In this document: in pieces, positions 1-8,670 of the stretch
How positions within the stretch are numbered: position 1 is the first letter of the stretch
How the letters are laid out: every line of letters begins with the position of its first letter
Notes under the pieces: generated by a model
The model's database searches: none
Seen by the model: the letters and a program-made list of their open reading frames with translations, nothing else
Told to the model about the DNA's origin: nothing
Position numbers and translations under genes: made by a program
Origin: an uncultured Desulfobacterales bacterium
GTDB taxonomy: Bacteria; Desulfobacterota; Desulfobulbia; Desulfobulbales; Desulfocapsaceae
Reading direction: 5' to 3'
DNA: 64,000 nucleotides
Assembly (NCBI GenBank): GCA_937915545.1
Contig: CALGIJ010000039.1
Span: forward strand, 62,001-126,000

Positions 1-888
1 CTCGCGCTGCCCCTTGTCGACGGCGAGGATGCCGGACCGGACGTACTCGCCGATGAAGGTCGCCGTGTAGAGGGTCAGCGACAGCCACAGGGCGATGAGC
101 TCGGGCAGAACGGTGATGCCCCCCTTGAAGTTGAAGCCGCTCAGTGCCGGGATCTCCCAGTGCAGGGGAAAGCCGGTAGCGGTCAGGGCAATGAGCGGCA
201 TGGCGACGATGAGCGCCAGGCCGCAGGTCAGCGAGGGAAAGGGGCGCCCGGTCTTCAGTTGCCGGCGCTTCGCCCAGCGCGAGATGACGACTGCCAGGAC
301 GATAGCTGCGAACAGGGCCAGGGGGGTGGCCGCGAAATTCTCGCCGAAGATCGGGCGGGGAATCTGCAGGCCGCGGTTGCAGAGGAAAAAAGCGCCGCCG
401 ACATGGAGTGCGGCGCGCGGCCCGGGCAGGGGCGAGAGGATGGCCAGATACCAGAAGAGCACCTGCAGCAGCAGGGGGATGTTGCGGATCACTTCCGTGT
501 AGGTCTCGGCCATCTTCGCCACGATCCAGTTGGGGGAGAGGCGGATGACACCGAGGAAGAAACCGAGGACCGTGGCGGAAATGATGCCGAGCAACGATAC
601 CAGCAGGGTGTTGAGCAAACCGATGACGAAGGCGTCGGCATAGGTGTTGCGGCTGCTGTAGGGGATCAGCGTCTGGCTGATGTCAAACCCGGCGGGGTGG
701 CTGAGAAAGGCGAAACCGGTGGTGATGCCGGCCTTGGTGAGGTTGTGGGAGACGTTGTAGATGCCATAGACGATGGCGGCGATGAGAATCGCCAGTACCG
801 CCGCCTGGGCCAGCCAGCCGCGGATGCGCGGGTCGTTGAGGCGGCTGCTCTTCCACGATGTCTGTTTGTCAGGGGGTCGTTTTGCCAT
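1..888 (-). CDS. aapQ: Amino-acid ABC transporter permease, AapQ/YhdX type (3' end cut by window edge)
   Basis: Inner-membrane permease of a polar amino-acid uptake system of the AapJQMP type. The frame is open from the ATG to the window edge (296 codons); the C-terminus lies outside. A short cytoplasmic N-terminus (MAKRPPDKQTSWKSSRLNDP) precedes a first membrane segment (AAVLAILIAAIVYGIYNV). The family-typical long insertion rich in aromatic and Pro residues follows, and then the transmembrane domain with NTLLVSLLGIISATVLGFFLG and EVIRNIPLLLQVLFWYLAIL. It lies directly downstream of the binding-protein gene with a hairpin between them. AapM and AapP homologues would be expected just outside the left edge. 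Family assignment is by motif and context; the substrate is inferred only as L-amino acids. Confidence 0.85.
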   Translation of the reverse strand, partial: MAKRPPDKQTSWKSSRLNDPRIRGWLAQAAVLAILIAAIVYGIYNVSHNLTKAGITTGFAFLSHPAGFDISQTLIPYSSRNTYADAFVIGLLNTLLVSLLGIISATVLGFFLGVIRLSPNWIVAKMAETYTEVIRNIPLLLQVLFWYLAILSPLPGPRAALHVGGAFFLCNRGLQIPRPIFGENFAATPLALFAAIVLAVVISRWAKRRQLKTGRPFPSLTCGLALIVAMPLIALTATGFPLHWEIPALSGFNFKGGITVLPELIALWLSLTLYTATFIGEYVRSGILAVDKGQRE

Positions 889-940
889 GCCAACCGATGC
901 TGTCGATGCCCCGGGCAAGGGGGCGGGAACCAAACAAACG

Positions 941-978
941 AGAAAACCGCAGGAAGGCAAAGCGACCTGCGGTTTTCT
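941..978 (-). terminator. Intercistronic hairpin between binding protein and permease genes
   Basis: A perfect 13-bp inverted repeat (agaaaaccgcagg / cctgcggttttct) with a 12-nt loop. On the minus strand it is followed by a T-rich stretch. It sits between the aapJ stop and the aapQ start. In binding-protein-dependent transporters such hairpins commonly stabilise the binding-protein message or partly terminate transcription, giving more binding protein than permease. Whether it terminates or only stabilises is not decidable from sequence. Confidence 0.7.
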
Positions 979-1023
979 CCTGTCGCGGCACGGCCGCGCA
1001 CCGGCGGCCGTGCAGAGATGGGC

Positions 1024-2040
1024 TTAACGAATGGGCGGGGCGTACATCAGGCCGCCTTTGGTCCACAGGGCGTTGACGCCACGCTCGAGGCCGAGCGCGG
1101 TGGCAGGGCCGACGTTGCGGTCGAAGACTTCGCCGTAGTTGCCGACATGCTTGACGATGCGGTAGGCCCAGTCAGCGGTCAGTCCCATATACTCGCCATA
1201 ATTGGCGTCGATGCCGAGGAAGCGCTGAATGGCCGGGTTGGTCGACTTCATCATCTCGTCGACGTTTTTCGAGGTGATACCAAGTTCTTCGGCGTTGATC
1301 ATGGCGAAGAGCACCCAGCGCACGATGTCGCTCCACTGCTGGTCACCCTGGCGGACCGCCGGTCCCAGGGGTTCCTTGGAGATGACCTCGGGGAGGATGA
1401 GGTGATCTTTTGGGTTGCCGAGGGTCGAGCGGCGCGACGCCAGGGCGGAGGTGTCGGTGGTGTAGACATCGCAGCGCCCGGAATCATAGATGACCGTGGC
1501 CTCGTCGGCCGACTCATAGACTACCGGCTTGTAGGTCATGCCCTTGGAGACGAAGTAGTCGGAGACGTTGAGCTCGGTGGTGGTGCCGGCCTGGGTGCAG
1601 ATGCTGGCGCCGTTGAGCTCGGCGGCGCTCTTGACACCGAGGCTCTTTTTCACCAGAAAGCCCTGGCCGTCATAGAAGAGGGTGCCGACGAACTCGAGGC
1701 CGAGTTTGGTGTCACGCTGGTAGGTCCAGGTGGTGTTGCGGGCGAGGATGTCGATTTCCCCCGACTGCAAGGCGGTGAAGGCTTCCTTGAAAGCCACCGG
1801 GGTAAAGCGGATCTTGGTCGGATCGTTGAAGATGGCGGCGGCTACCGCTCGGCCGAAATCGACATCGATACCGGTCCATTCACCCTTGGCGTCGGGGGAG
1901 GAAAAGCCGATGACCTTGCCGGATACGCCGGTGTTGACGTAGCCCTTCTCCTTGACGGTATCAAGGGTGCCGGCCACCGCGCCGCCGACCAGCAGGGCGG
2001 TCATCGCCGATGCCATTGCCAATGTCCTGATTCCTTTCAT
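1024..2040 (-). CDS. aapJ: Amino-acid ABC transporter substrate-binding protein, AapJ type
   Basis: Periplasmic solute-binding protein (338 aa, normal for AapJ/BztA) that would deliver L-amino acids to the downstream permease. The N-terminus is a clear Sec signal peptide with cleavage expected after AVA at residue 23. The mature protein opens with LDTVKEKGYVNTGVSGKVIGFSS. Family features include GIDVDFGRAVAAAIF, the ILARNTTWTYQRD stretch, and the C-terminal region SYGEVFDRN-like (NYGEVFDRNVG) with the final YAPPIR. First gene of the transporter operon; a sigma-70-like promoter lies about 100 bp upstream. The clear signal peptide and upstream spacing support this ATG. Confidence 0.93.
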   Translation of the reverse strand: MKGIRTLAMASAMTALLVGGAVAGTLDTVKEKGYVNTGVSGKVIGFSSPDAKGEWTGIDVDFGRAVAAAIFNDPTKIRFTPVAFKEAFTALQSGEIDILARNTTWTYQRDTKLGLEFVGTLFYDGQGFLVKKSLGVKSAAELNGASICTQAGTTTELNVSDYFVSKGMTYKPVVYESADEATVIYDSGRCDVYTTDTSALASRRSTLGNPKDHLILPEVISKEPLGPAVRQGDQQWSDIVRWVLFAMINAEELGITSKNVDEMMKSTNPAIQRFLGIDANYGEYMGLTADWAYRIVKHVGNYGEVFDRNVGPATALGLERGVNALWTKGGLMYAPPIR

Positions 2041-2142
2041 GCGCTGTCTCCTCGTTGTTGGGGGTTGTCCTCGGCGACATCGCCGCCGGCACTGCCTCGC
2101 GGCAGGCCGACGCTGTCGCGGAGCCTTTGTTGAGCAAGAAGA

Positions 2143-2170
2143 ATTATACTTTTCACCCTCTCTATGGCAA
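2143..2170 (-). promoter_or_regulatory. Sigma-70-type promoter for the aap operon
   Basis: On the minus strand, TTGCCA, a 16-bp spacer and a consensus TATAAT. It lies about 100 nt upstream of the aapJ ATG and downstream of the preceding gene's stop. The exact -10 and near-consensus -35 make this one of the clearer promoters in the window. Confidence 0.6.
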
Positions 2171-2198
2171 TGCTTTTCTCGGCCGTGGCGGCGATCTC

Positions 2199-3416
2199 TC
2201 AGCGGCCGTCTACCCAGTCCTGGAGATAGGCGAAGCGTTCGGTCAGATGACCTTCGCGGGCGATGGTCGCCCGGGCGATCATCCCCGTGCCGTCGCCGCC
2301 AAGGAGCTCCGGCAGCACCCTTTCGGCGAGGTCGCCGCCGAAACTCGCCGAGGCGTCGCGGGGCAACTCGCAGGGCAGGTTGTCGACGGCCATGACGGTG
2401 ATGTTGGCCTCGTCGGAGAGGGGGTTCTCCACCTGGTCGTCGCAGGGGTTGTAGTCATAAAGCGGTTCCTCGATGGTGCTCGGCCGCTTGGTGCAGGGGA
2501 TCGAGCCTTCGATGTCGCAGGTGATGTCGGCGATGACCGCTATCTTGAAGTTGTCGCCCATGATGTCGTCGCGGGTGAACAGTGCCGGGGCCTTGGGATC
2601 CCAGAAGGCCGAGGCGACGAGGAGGTCGGCGACGGCGGCGAATTTGCTGAAGTCGGCCTCGAAGTGCTCCGGATGGCGATAAAAGCCGCTTCGACTGAAG
2701 GCCTCGCCGTTTCTGGCGCAGTTGTAGTCGCGGGCGTTGAGCTGCACAAAGACCGGGAAGTCGAACCACTGCTCGAGGAACTGCCGGCAGGTGACCTTGC
2801 GCACCCCCAGCCGTGCCAGCACCTCCATGGCTCCTCTGGCGACGCGGCCGCCGCCGGTGAGGACGATCTTGATCGGCGGCAGGGTGATGTCTTTGAGCTC
2901 GGTCCATAAATCGTCGAGGTCGAAACACTGGCAGGGACGGCGCATGTCGAAGAGGCGGTAACGCTGGCCAAAGGCCCAGATGCCGTTGCAGGTCCCGACG
3001 ATCCCGGCCCAGCGGCCGAAGGCGATGATGCGCTTGCCGGTGGCGTCGGTGAGGGTCTCGTAGTCGACCATGGTGATGTTGCGGCGCAGGATCTCCTGGA
3101 GCAGGCCGAGGTTGTAGGGCTGTTTCTTAATGGTATGGCTGAAGAAGAAATAGGTCTTGCCGGGGAGGAGGTCGGCCAGCGGCACCTCCTTGACGCCAAG
3201 AATGACGTCGCACTCCTCCAGCGAGTCGACCAGCCTGATCCCTTCCTTGGCATACTCGTGGTCGGCGTAGCAGCGGATGTCGCTCTTCTGGGCGACGACC
3301 TCGACACCGGGGAAGCGGCTCATCACTCCCCTGGCCTGGGCCGGGGTGAGCGGCACGCGTCTGTCGACGGGAATCTTTCCTTCGCGAATCAAACCTATGG
3401 TCGTTTTTTCCTTCAT
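2199..3416 (-). CDS. AlaDH/PNT-family NAD(P) oxidoreductase (saccharopine dehydrogenase/alanine dehydrogenase-like)
   Basis: 405-aa soluble dehydrogenase of the alanine dehydrogenase/transhydrogenase N-domain superfamily. The N-terminal half carries the hallmark start IGLIREGKIPVDRRVPLTP and YFFFSHTIKKQPYN. A Rossmann nucleotide-binding loop follows (KIVLTGGGRVARGAMEVLARLG). The late region ADITCDIEGSIP is typical of the saccharopine-dehydrogenase-like branch. The ATG used has an AGAGAAGAG ribosome site upstream; an open frame continues further upstream but without family similarity. The likely role is reversible reductive amination or amino-acid oxidation with NAD+; lysine (saccharopine) versus alanine specificity cannot be told from sequence alone. 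It lies upstream of the amino-acid importer and in the same direction, so an amino-acid catabolic link is plausible. Confidence 0.75.
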   Translation of the reverse strand: MKEKTTIGLIREGKIPVDRRVPLTPAQARGVMSRFPGVEVVAQKSDIRCYADHEYAKEGIRLVDSLEECDVILGVKEVPLADLLPGKTYFFFSHTIKKQPYNLGLLQEILRRNITMVDYETLTDATGKRIIAFGRWAGIVGTCNGIWAFGQRYRLFDMRRPCQCFDLDDLWTELKDITLPPIKIVLTGGGRVARGAMEVLARLGVRKVTCRQFLEQWFDFPVFVQLNARDYNCARNGEAFSRSGFYRHPEHFEADFSKFAAVADLLVASAFWDPKAPALFTRDDIMGDNFKIAVIADITCDIEGSIPCTKRPSTIEEPLYDYNPCDDQVENPLSDEANITVMAVDNLPCELPRDASASFGGDLAERVLPELLGGDGTGMIARATIAREGHLTERFAYLQDWVDGR

Positions 3417-3743
3417 GATCTTTTCTCTTCTCTGTTCAGCTCGCAGTTTTGGCGCGGTGGCCCTTTGCGGGCTGATCCTATTCTTTAAAAGTGGCGAAAG
3501 GCAAGACATTTCTCGTGCTCCGGGGGAGATCGCCGCATATTGCCGCGTTCTTCTCGCCATGTTCGGGGGCTGCAAGGCGCTCGCGCGAGGTGGGCGGGCG
3601 ATCTTGGCTTGACATGTCCGCCGAGGTTTTTTATACACCCCACATCATGCCCCGCCGCGGGCTGGTTGCCGCCCAGGGCGGCTCCTCTCCCCCCTGTCCG
3701 CACCCCCTCTGCCGGAGCCCAGTTTCTTATCCCGGGAATCTCC
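3417..3743. other. Divergent intergenic region
   Basis: Spacer between the divergently transcribed dehydrogenase and EamA genes. It must contain both promoters. Open frames running through it look like shadows with Arg/Pro/Ser-rich composition. I see no convincing hairpin or promoter pair. Confidence 0.5.
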
Positions 3744-4652
3744 ATGTACCTCGCCGAATTTTCCGCCCTGGCCGCCGCACTGTGCTGGTCATTTGGCGGC
3801 CTGCTGTCGACCACGCCGACCCGCGCCTTCGGGGCGGTGGCCTTCAACCGTCTGCGCCTGACCATCGTCGCCGCCATCCTCGGCGTCGCCGTGCTGCTGA
3901 CCGGCGGCTGGCGCACCCTCGACGGCCACTCCCTCGGCGTGCTGGTAATTTCGGCGGTCATCGGCATCTTCATCGGCGACACCCTGCTCTACGCCTCGCT
4001 GAAGCGCATCGGGCCGCGGCGCATGGGGGTGCTCTTCACCACCAACGCGCCGATGACCGTGATCCTCGGCTACCTCTGCCTCGACGAGACCCTGCCGCTC
4101 AACTCCGCCACCGGTTGCCTGCTGATCATGATCGGGGTGGTGCTGGCGGTGACCTGCGGCAGGCGGGGCGAGGGGCAACATTCCTTCGAGAAGGTGCAGG
4201 GCTCGCTCGCCACGGGTATCGGCCTCGGCTTTCTCTCCGCCTTGTGCCAGGCGGTCTCGGTGCTCATCGCCCGGCCGATCATGGCTTCCGGCGTCGATGC
4301 CGTCGCCGCCTCGGCCCTGCGCGTGGCGACCGCCGCCCTGCTCCTCAACCTGCTGTTTTTGCTGCGCCTTGCCCCGGGAGAGGGGCAGCGGCAGGCGGTG
4401 ACCGGCCGGCTCCTCGCCTTGACGGCAATGAGCGGCACGGTCGGCATGGCCCTGGGCATGACCTTCATCCTCTTCGCCCTCGCCCATGGCCCGGCCGGCC
4501 TGGTGTCGACCCTCTCGGCAACCTCCCCCATCCTCATCCTGCCCATCCTCTGGGTGGCAACCGGGCAGCGGCCGCGGCCCGGCGCCTGGGTGGGGGCCAT
4601 GCTCACCGTGCTCGGGGTGGCCTGCATCTTCAGCCCGTGGGCGTCGTCATGA
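3744..4652 (+). CDS. EamA/DMT-superfamily transporter
   Basis: 302-aa inner-membrane protein of the drug/metabolite transporter superfamily, with about ten membrane segments in two EamA repeats. The start MYLAEFSALAAALCWSFGGL is typical of the family. The first repeat ends with NSATGCLLIMIGVVLAVTCG and the second with TVLGVACIFSPW. The chosen ATG begins exactly at the first membrane helix; the open frame upstream is Arg-rich and not family-like. Its stop overlaps the next gene's start (ATGA), so the three plus-strand genes form one operon. Substrate unknown; metabolite export is the family-level inference. Confidence 0.88.
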   Translation: MYLAEFSALAAALCWSFGGLLSTTPTRAFGAVAFNRLRLTIVAAILGVAVLLTGGWRTLDGHSLGVLVISAVIGIFIGDTLLYASLKRIGPRRMGVLFTTNAPMTVILGYLCLDETLPLNSATGCLLIMIGVVLAVTCGRRGEGQHSFEKVQGSLATGIGLGFLSALCQAVSVLIARPIMASGVDAVAASALRVATAALLLNLLFLLRLAPGEGQRQAVTGRLLALTAMSGTVGMALGMTFILFALAHGPAGLVSTLSATSPILILPILWVATGQRPRPGAWVGAMLTVLGVACIFSPWASS

Positions 4653-5722
4653 GTGACCGTCCCGCGCGTCCGCTGGACTTGCCCCGCTACCAGGCGCAGG
4701 CCGTGAAGGCGTCACCGCCGCTGTCCACCGAGCTGGCCTTCTGCCTGGAGATCTCGCTGCTGGTGGCAGTCACCTTCGTGGCCATCCTCGGCCGCACTCC
4801 CTCGTGGCGGGGGGCGGTCGACAACATCGCCATCAATTTCCTCGCCGTTATCCTCGAGGCACTGCCCTTCATGCTCCTCGGCTCCCTCGCCGGGGGCCTC
4901 ATCGAGGTCTTCGTGCCGGCCTCCCTGGTCGACCGGGCGCTGCGCCGCCGGCCGCTGCGGGCGATCTTCGTCGCCGGTGCCCTGGGCTTCATCGTGCCGG
5001 TCTGCGAGTGCGCCATCGTGCCGGTGGTGCGCCGCCTCCTCGGCAAGGGCGTGCCCCTTGGCGCGGCCATCGCCTTCCTCCTCGCCGGGCCGATCGTCAA
5101 TCCCCTGGTGCTGTGGTCGACGGCGGTGGCCTACCGCTACGACTGGCTTGTGGTCGCCCTGCGCCTTGGCTGCGGCTATGTGATCGCCGTCGCCATCGGC
5201 CTCGCCACGAGGCAGGTTTTTGCCCGGCAGGAAGTGCTCGTCGGCCAGGCTGCAACGTCCGCGGGATGTTGCGCCTGCGGCGACGACGCAGCCCATGATT
5301 CTCTGACAGGGAGGCTACGCCATGCCCTGCAGCACGCCGCGGACGATTTCTTCGCCGTCGGACGCTTTCTCGTCATCGGCGCCTTCGTCGCCGCGGTGCT
5401 GCGCAGCTCCCTGTCCCTCGATACCTTCACCCTCCTCGCCGCCGACCCCTGGCTGGCCATCGTGGCGATGATGGTCCTGGCGGTGCTGCTCAACCTGTGC
5501 AGCGAGGCCGACGCCTTCATCGCCGCCACTTTCCGCGACCTCCTCCCCCTCTCGGCGCAGATGGCCTTCATGGTCCTCGGGCCGATGCTCGATATCAAGC
5601 TGCTGCTCATGTATCTCGCCGTCTTCCGCAAGCGGCTTATTCTCTGGCTTTGCCTGGTGGTGCCTCTGGCGGTCTTCGCCGCCGCCATGGCCGTGCAGTT
5701 CCTTGCGGTCAAGGCAGGCTGA
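4649..5722 (+). CDS. YraQ/YcgR-type permease (UPF0718/DUF318 family)
   Basis: 357-aa polytopic membrane protein. Two family hallmarks are present: the PVCECAIVPVVRRLL motif with the following AGPIVNPLVLWST, and the second half's LCSEADAFIAATF with LGPMLDIKLLLMY. Between the halves is a cytoplasmic linker with a Cys cluster (SAGCCACGDD), reminiscent of metal-binding linkers in SO_0444-like members. Members pair with a DUF1980 protein, as here, and are thought to be two-part permeases, in some bacteria linked to Zn/Cu or arsenical handling. The ATG overlaps the EamA stop codon, so translation is probably coupled. The substrate is not proven; metal export is the best guess. Confidence 0.85.
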   Translation: MSDRPARPLDLPRYQAQAVKASPPLSTELAFCLEISLLVAVTFVAILGRTPSWRGAVDNIAINFLAVILEALPFMLLGSLAGGLIEVFVPASLVDRALRRRPLRAIFVAGALGFIVPVCECAIVPVVRRLLGKGVPLGAAIAFLLAGPIVNPLVLWSTAVAYRYDWLVVALRLGCGYVIAVAIGLATRQVFARQEVLVGQAATSAGCCACGDDAAHDSLTGRLRHALQHAADDFFAVGRFLVIGAFVAAVLRSSLSLDTFTLLAADPWLAIVAMMVLAVLLNLCSEADAFIAATFRDLLPLSAQMAFMVLGPMLDIKLLLMYLAVFRKRLILWLCLVVPLAVFAAAMAVQFLAVKAG

Positions 5723-5734
5723 GGAGGGGAGCCG

Positions 5735-6436
5735 ATGGCCATCGCCGTGGTAAAAATCGTTATCCTCGCCGGTTGGGCCCTGTTCCTGGGCTGGTTGCCG
5801 CTCTTCGGCCAGGCCGACCTCGCCCGTCTGCTCCACCCCGATCTGTGGTGGCTGCTGCTGGCCGCCGCTGTCGTGCTCGTCCTTCTTGCCGCTGCGCAAT
5901 GCCGCTCGCTGCCGCGGCTGCGCCACCAGCCGTCTTCATGGTGGCAGTGGCCGTCGCTGGCCATCATTCTCCTGCCGCCGCTCTTCTTCCTGCAGGCCCG
6001 TGAAGCGCGCTTCGACGGGGAAACCTTCGCCAAAAGAAGCCTTGGCACCCTCGAAGCCTACCGCCCGCCACAGCTGCCGGAGGAGGCGCCGGCCGCAGAC
6101 CTCTCCGGCGAGGTGCCGCTCAGCACCCTCTATGGCAATATCGACGCCTATCTCGGCAAGGAGATCGAGGTGGTCTGCCAGACCCTCGACAACCAGCAGC
6201 TGCCGGAGAACGTCGTCATGTGCTATCGCTATCTGATGAACTGCTGCGCCGCCGACGCCATGCCGCTGTTTATTTTCATCAGGCACGGGGAGGGGGAGGC
6301 GGTGGAAGGCGAGCGCTGGGTCCACGCCCGCGGCACCCTGAGCCTGCACCGCGGCGGGGGTCTGACGGTGCCGCAGCTGACGCTGTCGCGGATGAGCTAC
6401 GTCGAGGAGCCCGCCTTTCCTTTCCTCTTGCGCTGA
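5735..6436 (+). CDS. DUF1980/TIGR03943-type partner of the YraQ permease
   Basis: 233-aa membrane-anchored protein. Three hydrophobic segments lie in the first ~90 residues, followed by a soluble domain. That domain has the family signature YGNIDAYLGKEIEVVCQT and the Cys-containing MCYRYLMNCCAADAMPL. A GAGGGGAG ribosome site precedes the ATG, 12 nt after the permease stop. The Cys/Asp motif could bind a metal ion, which would fit a role as accessory or sensor subunit of the neighbouring permease. The gene faces the TPM gene tail to tail across 2 nt. Confidence 0.82.
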   Translation: MAIAVVKIVILAGWALFLGWLPLFGQADLARLLHPDLWWLLLAAAVVLVLLAAAQCRSLPRLRHQPSSWWQWPSLAIILLPPLFFLQAREARFDGETFAKRSLGTLEAYRPPQLPEEAPAADLSGEVPLSTLYGNIDAYLGKEIEVVCQTLDNQQLPENVVMCYRYLMNCCAADAMPLFIFIRHGEGEAVEGERWVHARGTLSLHRGGGLTVPQLTLSRMSYVEEPAFPFLLR

Positions 6437-6438
6437 GC

Positions 6439-7089
6439 TTAGCGGACGATGAGGTTGTGCAGCTCGTCGCGGTCGTCGCGGCGGCTGGGGAAGTGCTCGC
6501 GGAGGATGTCGCCGGTGGCGCGGATGGCGGTGCACAGTGCCTGGCAGCGGCGGCCTTCCTTGATGCCGCTGGACAGGTCGGCCACCACCCGCTCCCAGAC
6601 CACGGGGTCGATCCTGCTGTTGATGCCGGCGTCGGCGAGGATCCAAACCTTCCTTTCGAGCACCGAAACATAGAGGAGAATGCCGTTTTCGGCGGCGGTC
6701 TTATAGAGCTTTTCGGCGTAGAAGGCGGCCAGCGCCCCCTCGCGCACCTCGCGCTCCACCTCGGCGCGGTCGAGGAAATGACGCTGCAGCCACGGCAGGC
6801 GGGGCACCAGCGGCCACAGGGTGCCGCCGAACAGCAGGCAGAAGAGGAGAAAGAGCCACATGTTCTGCGAGCCGAGCCAGAGATGGGAGCCGACCAGGTG
6901 GGTAAGCAGCAAGGACAGCGGTAGCCCGAGGCAGAGGGTGCACAGGGCGGTGGCCTTGGGGTAGTCGTGGCTCCTTGAGACGATCATCGGCACGATCTCG
7001 CCGGAGGTGGTGCGCTCCACCTCGCCAACCACCGCCGTGACCTGTTCCTCTTCGCTCTTGGAAAGGAAGGACTGCGCCAGGGTCATCAT
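6439..7089 (-). CDS. TPM-domain membrane protein
   Basis: 216 aa. The N-terminal TPM (Psb32/YgcG) fold begins MMTLAQSFLSKSEEEQVTAVV and includes VERTTSGEIVPMIV. Two adjacent membrane segments follow (LCLGLPLSLLLTHLV and MWLFLLFCLLFGGTLWPLV). The C-terminal part is GILLYVSVLERKVWILADAG. The start is the double Met one base after the upstream gene's stop (TAATATG), with GGGAGA inside the upstream gene serving as ribosome site. Third gene of the lemA-TPM-TPM operon. Members of this family occur with LemA; the molecular role is poorly defined, probably in envelope protein maintenance. Confidence 0.82.
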   Translation of the reverse strand: MMTLAQSFLSKSEEEQVTAVVGEVERTTSGEIVPMIVSRSHDYPKATALCTLCLGLPLSLLLTHLVGSHLWLGSQNMWLFLLFCLLFGGTLWPLVPRLPWLQRHFLDRAEVEREVREGALAAFYAEKLYKTAAENGILLYVSVLERKVWILADAGINSRIDPVVWERVVADLSSGIKEGRRCQALCTAIRATGDILREHFPSRRDDRDELHNLIVR

Positions 7090-7090
7090 A

Positions 7091-7957
7091 TTACCAATCT
7101 CCCGAGGAACCGCCGCCGCCGAAGCCGCCGCCGCCCCCTGAAAAGCCGCTGTCTCCAGAGGAGAAGCCACCGCCGGAGAAGCCGCCGGAGGACACGCCGC
7201 CAAAGCGCATGCCACCGAAGATGAGGGCGAAGAGAAAGCCGCCGACCAGGCCGATGGCGATCATCGCCAGCAGCATCAGCCAGGTAAAACCGAGAAACAT
7301 GGTGCCGACGACCGGGGCGAGGATGGCGCCGAGGACGGCGGAGACCTTCGGCCAGCGCCCGGTGACGCGCACCATGGTGAAGAGGGCGAAGGCGAGGAAG
7401 ACGCCGAGGCCGAAGATGTCGTCCTGGGAGTGGCCCCGGACCGAGGTGCTCTGTTCCTCCGCCTGGTATTCGCCGCGCACCGCGGCAATCATTGCCGTCA
7501 CCCCGGCCAGGGTGCCGCCGTCGAAGTCGCCGTCGCGGAAGTGCGGGCGGATGACGTCACGGATGATCCGCCCGGCCTGGAGGTCGGTGAGGCGGCCTTC
7601 GAGGCCGTAGCCGGTCTCGATGCGCAGCTTGCGATCATTCTTGACGATGAGCAGCAGGGCGCCGTTGTCCTTGCCTTTCTGGCCGATCTTCCAGGTCTCG
7701 GCGACCTTGAGCGAGAACTCCTCGAGGACCGCCCCGTCAAGGCTGTCAATGGTCAGCACGGCGATCTGGGTGGAATCGCTCCGCTCGAGGTCGGCGAGCA
7801 TGCCTTCCAGCTGCTGCCTGGCCCCCGGAGAGAGCATGCCGGCCTGGTCGTTGACCCTGGCAATGAGGGGCGGCACGGCCGGCGCGGCCAGGGCGCAGGC
7901 TGCGCCCACCAGCAGCAGCAGGGTCGCCAGAAAACGTATCGTGGTGGCGCGGCCCAT
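7091..7957 (-). CDS. TPM-domain protein, YgcG family
   Basis: 288 aa. A Sec signal peptide ends near ALAA at residue ~25. The extracytoplasmic TPM domain (~30-175) carries VNDQAGMLS, STQIAVLTI, GKDNGALLLIVKNDRKLRIETGYGLEG and GRIIRDVI. Two membrane segments (about 180-250) follow, then a Gly/Ser-rich tail ending GGGGSSGDW, typical of the family. AGGGGG ribosome site before the ATG. Lies 12 nt after lemA and 1 nt before the second TPM gene. Known association: LemA/TPM pairs in many bacteria; function inferred only as envelope-associated. Confidence 0.9.
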   Translation of the reverse strand: MGRATTIRFLATLLLLVGAACALAAPAVPPLIARVNDQAGMLSPGARQQLEGMLADLERSDSTQIAVLTIDSLDGAVLEEFSLKVAETWKIGQKGKDNGALLLIVKNDRKLRIETGYGLEGRLTDLQAGRIIRDVIRPHFRDGDFDGGTLAGVTAMIAAVRGEYQAEEQSTSVRGHSQDDIFGLGVFLAFALFTMVRVTGRWPKVSAVLGAILAPVVGTMFLGFTWLMLLAMIAIGLVGGFLFALIFGGMRFGGVSSGGFSGGGFSSGDSGFSGGGGGFGGGGSSGDW

Positions 7958-7969
7958 CGCAGCCCCCTG

Positions 7970-8554
7970 TCAGAACTTGACCTTCGGGGCTTGCTTGGCC
8001 TCTTCCTCGGCCTTGAAGTACTCCTTGCGCTGCAGGTTGAGGAGGAACTTGTTGGTGAGGTTGGCCGGGAAGAGGCGAATGGCGGCGTTGAACTCCTCGA
8101 CCATCGTGTTGTAGCGCTGTCTGGCGACGTTGATGCGGTTCTCGGTGCCCTCGAGCTGGGTCTGCAGATCGAGGAAGCTCTGGTTGGCCTTGAGGTCGGG
8201 GTAGCGCTCGGCCACCACCATCAGCCGTCCCAGGGCCGAGCTCAATCCGCCCTGGGCCTCCTGGAACCTGGCCATGGCCTCGGCATTGCCGAGGTCCTTG
8301 GGATTGATGGTCACCGCGGTGGCCTTGGCCCGGGCGCTGATTACCGCTTCAAGGGTCTGGGCCTCGTGGGCGGCGTAGCCTTTGACCGTCTCCACCAGGT
8401 TGGGGATGAGGTCGCCCCGCCGCTGCAGGGTCGCCTCGACATCGCCCCAGGCCTTGAACACCGCTTCTTCCTTGGTCTGCAGTTCGTTATAGCCACAGCC
8501 ACCGAGGGTGGTCAGAGTGAGGAGGAAGAGCAGGGTGGCGAGTATCCGTGGCAT
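7970..8554 (-). CDS. lemA: LemA-family lipoprotein
   Basis: 194 aa. Signal peptide with lipobox (LGGC, Cys at residue 20), so probably lipid-anchored. The helical LemA core has the conserved stretches RRGDLIPNLVETVKGYAAHE, VVAERYPDLKANQSFLDLQ and RQRYNTMVEEFNAAI with FPANLTNKFL. An AAGGAGG ribosome site fixes the start 48 nt inside the longest open frame. First gene of the lemA-TPM-TPM operon. The function of LemA is not biochemically settled. Confidence 0.93.
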   Translation of the reverse strand: MPRILATLLFLLTLTTLGGCGYNELQTKEEAVFKAWGDVEATLQRRGDLIPNLVETVKGYAAHEAQTLEAVISARAKATAVTINPKDLGNAEAMARFQEAQGGLSSALGRLMVVAERYPDLKANQSFLDLQTQLEGTENRINVARQRYNTMVEEFNAAIRLFPANLTNKFLLNLQRKEYFKAEEEAKQAPKVKF

Positions 8555-8670
8555 GGAGGCCTCCTTGAGTGTGGGCGGGATTGGCGGGATGTTGTCATCC
8601 ATTGTAGTTAGTGCCGCCGCTTCTGTCCAGTGGCTTGGCGGCAGAGGGGCAGCGTCGGCCTTTCGTGCGG

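Noticed and set aside
160..2133. Plus-strand open frame of 657 codons over the aap genes
   Set aside because: It is the complement of the high-GC permease and binding-protein genes, is Gly/Asp/Glu-rich, and lacks family similarity; the minus-strand genes have clear motifs.
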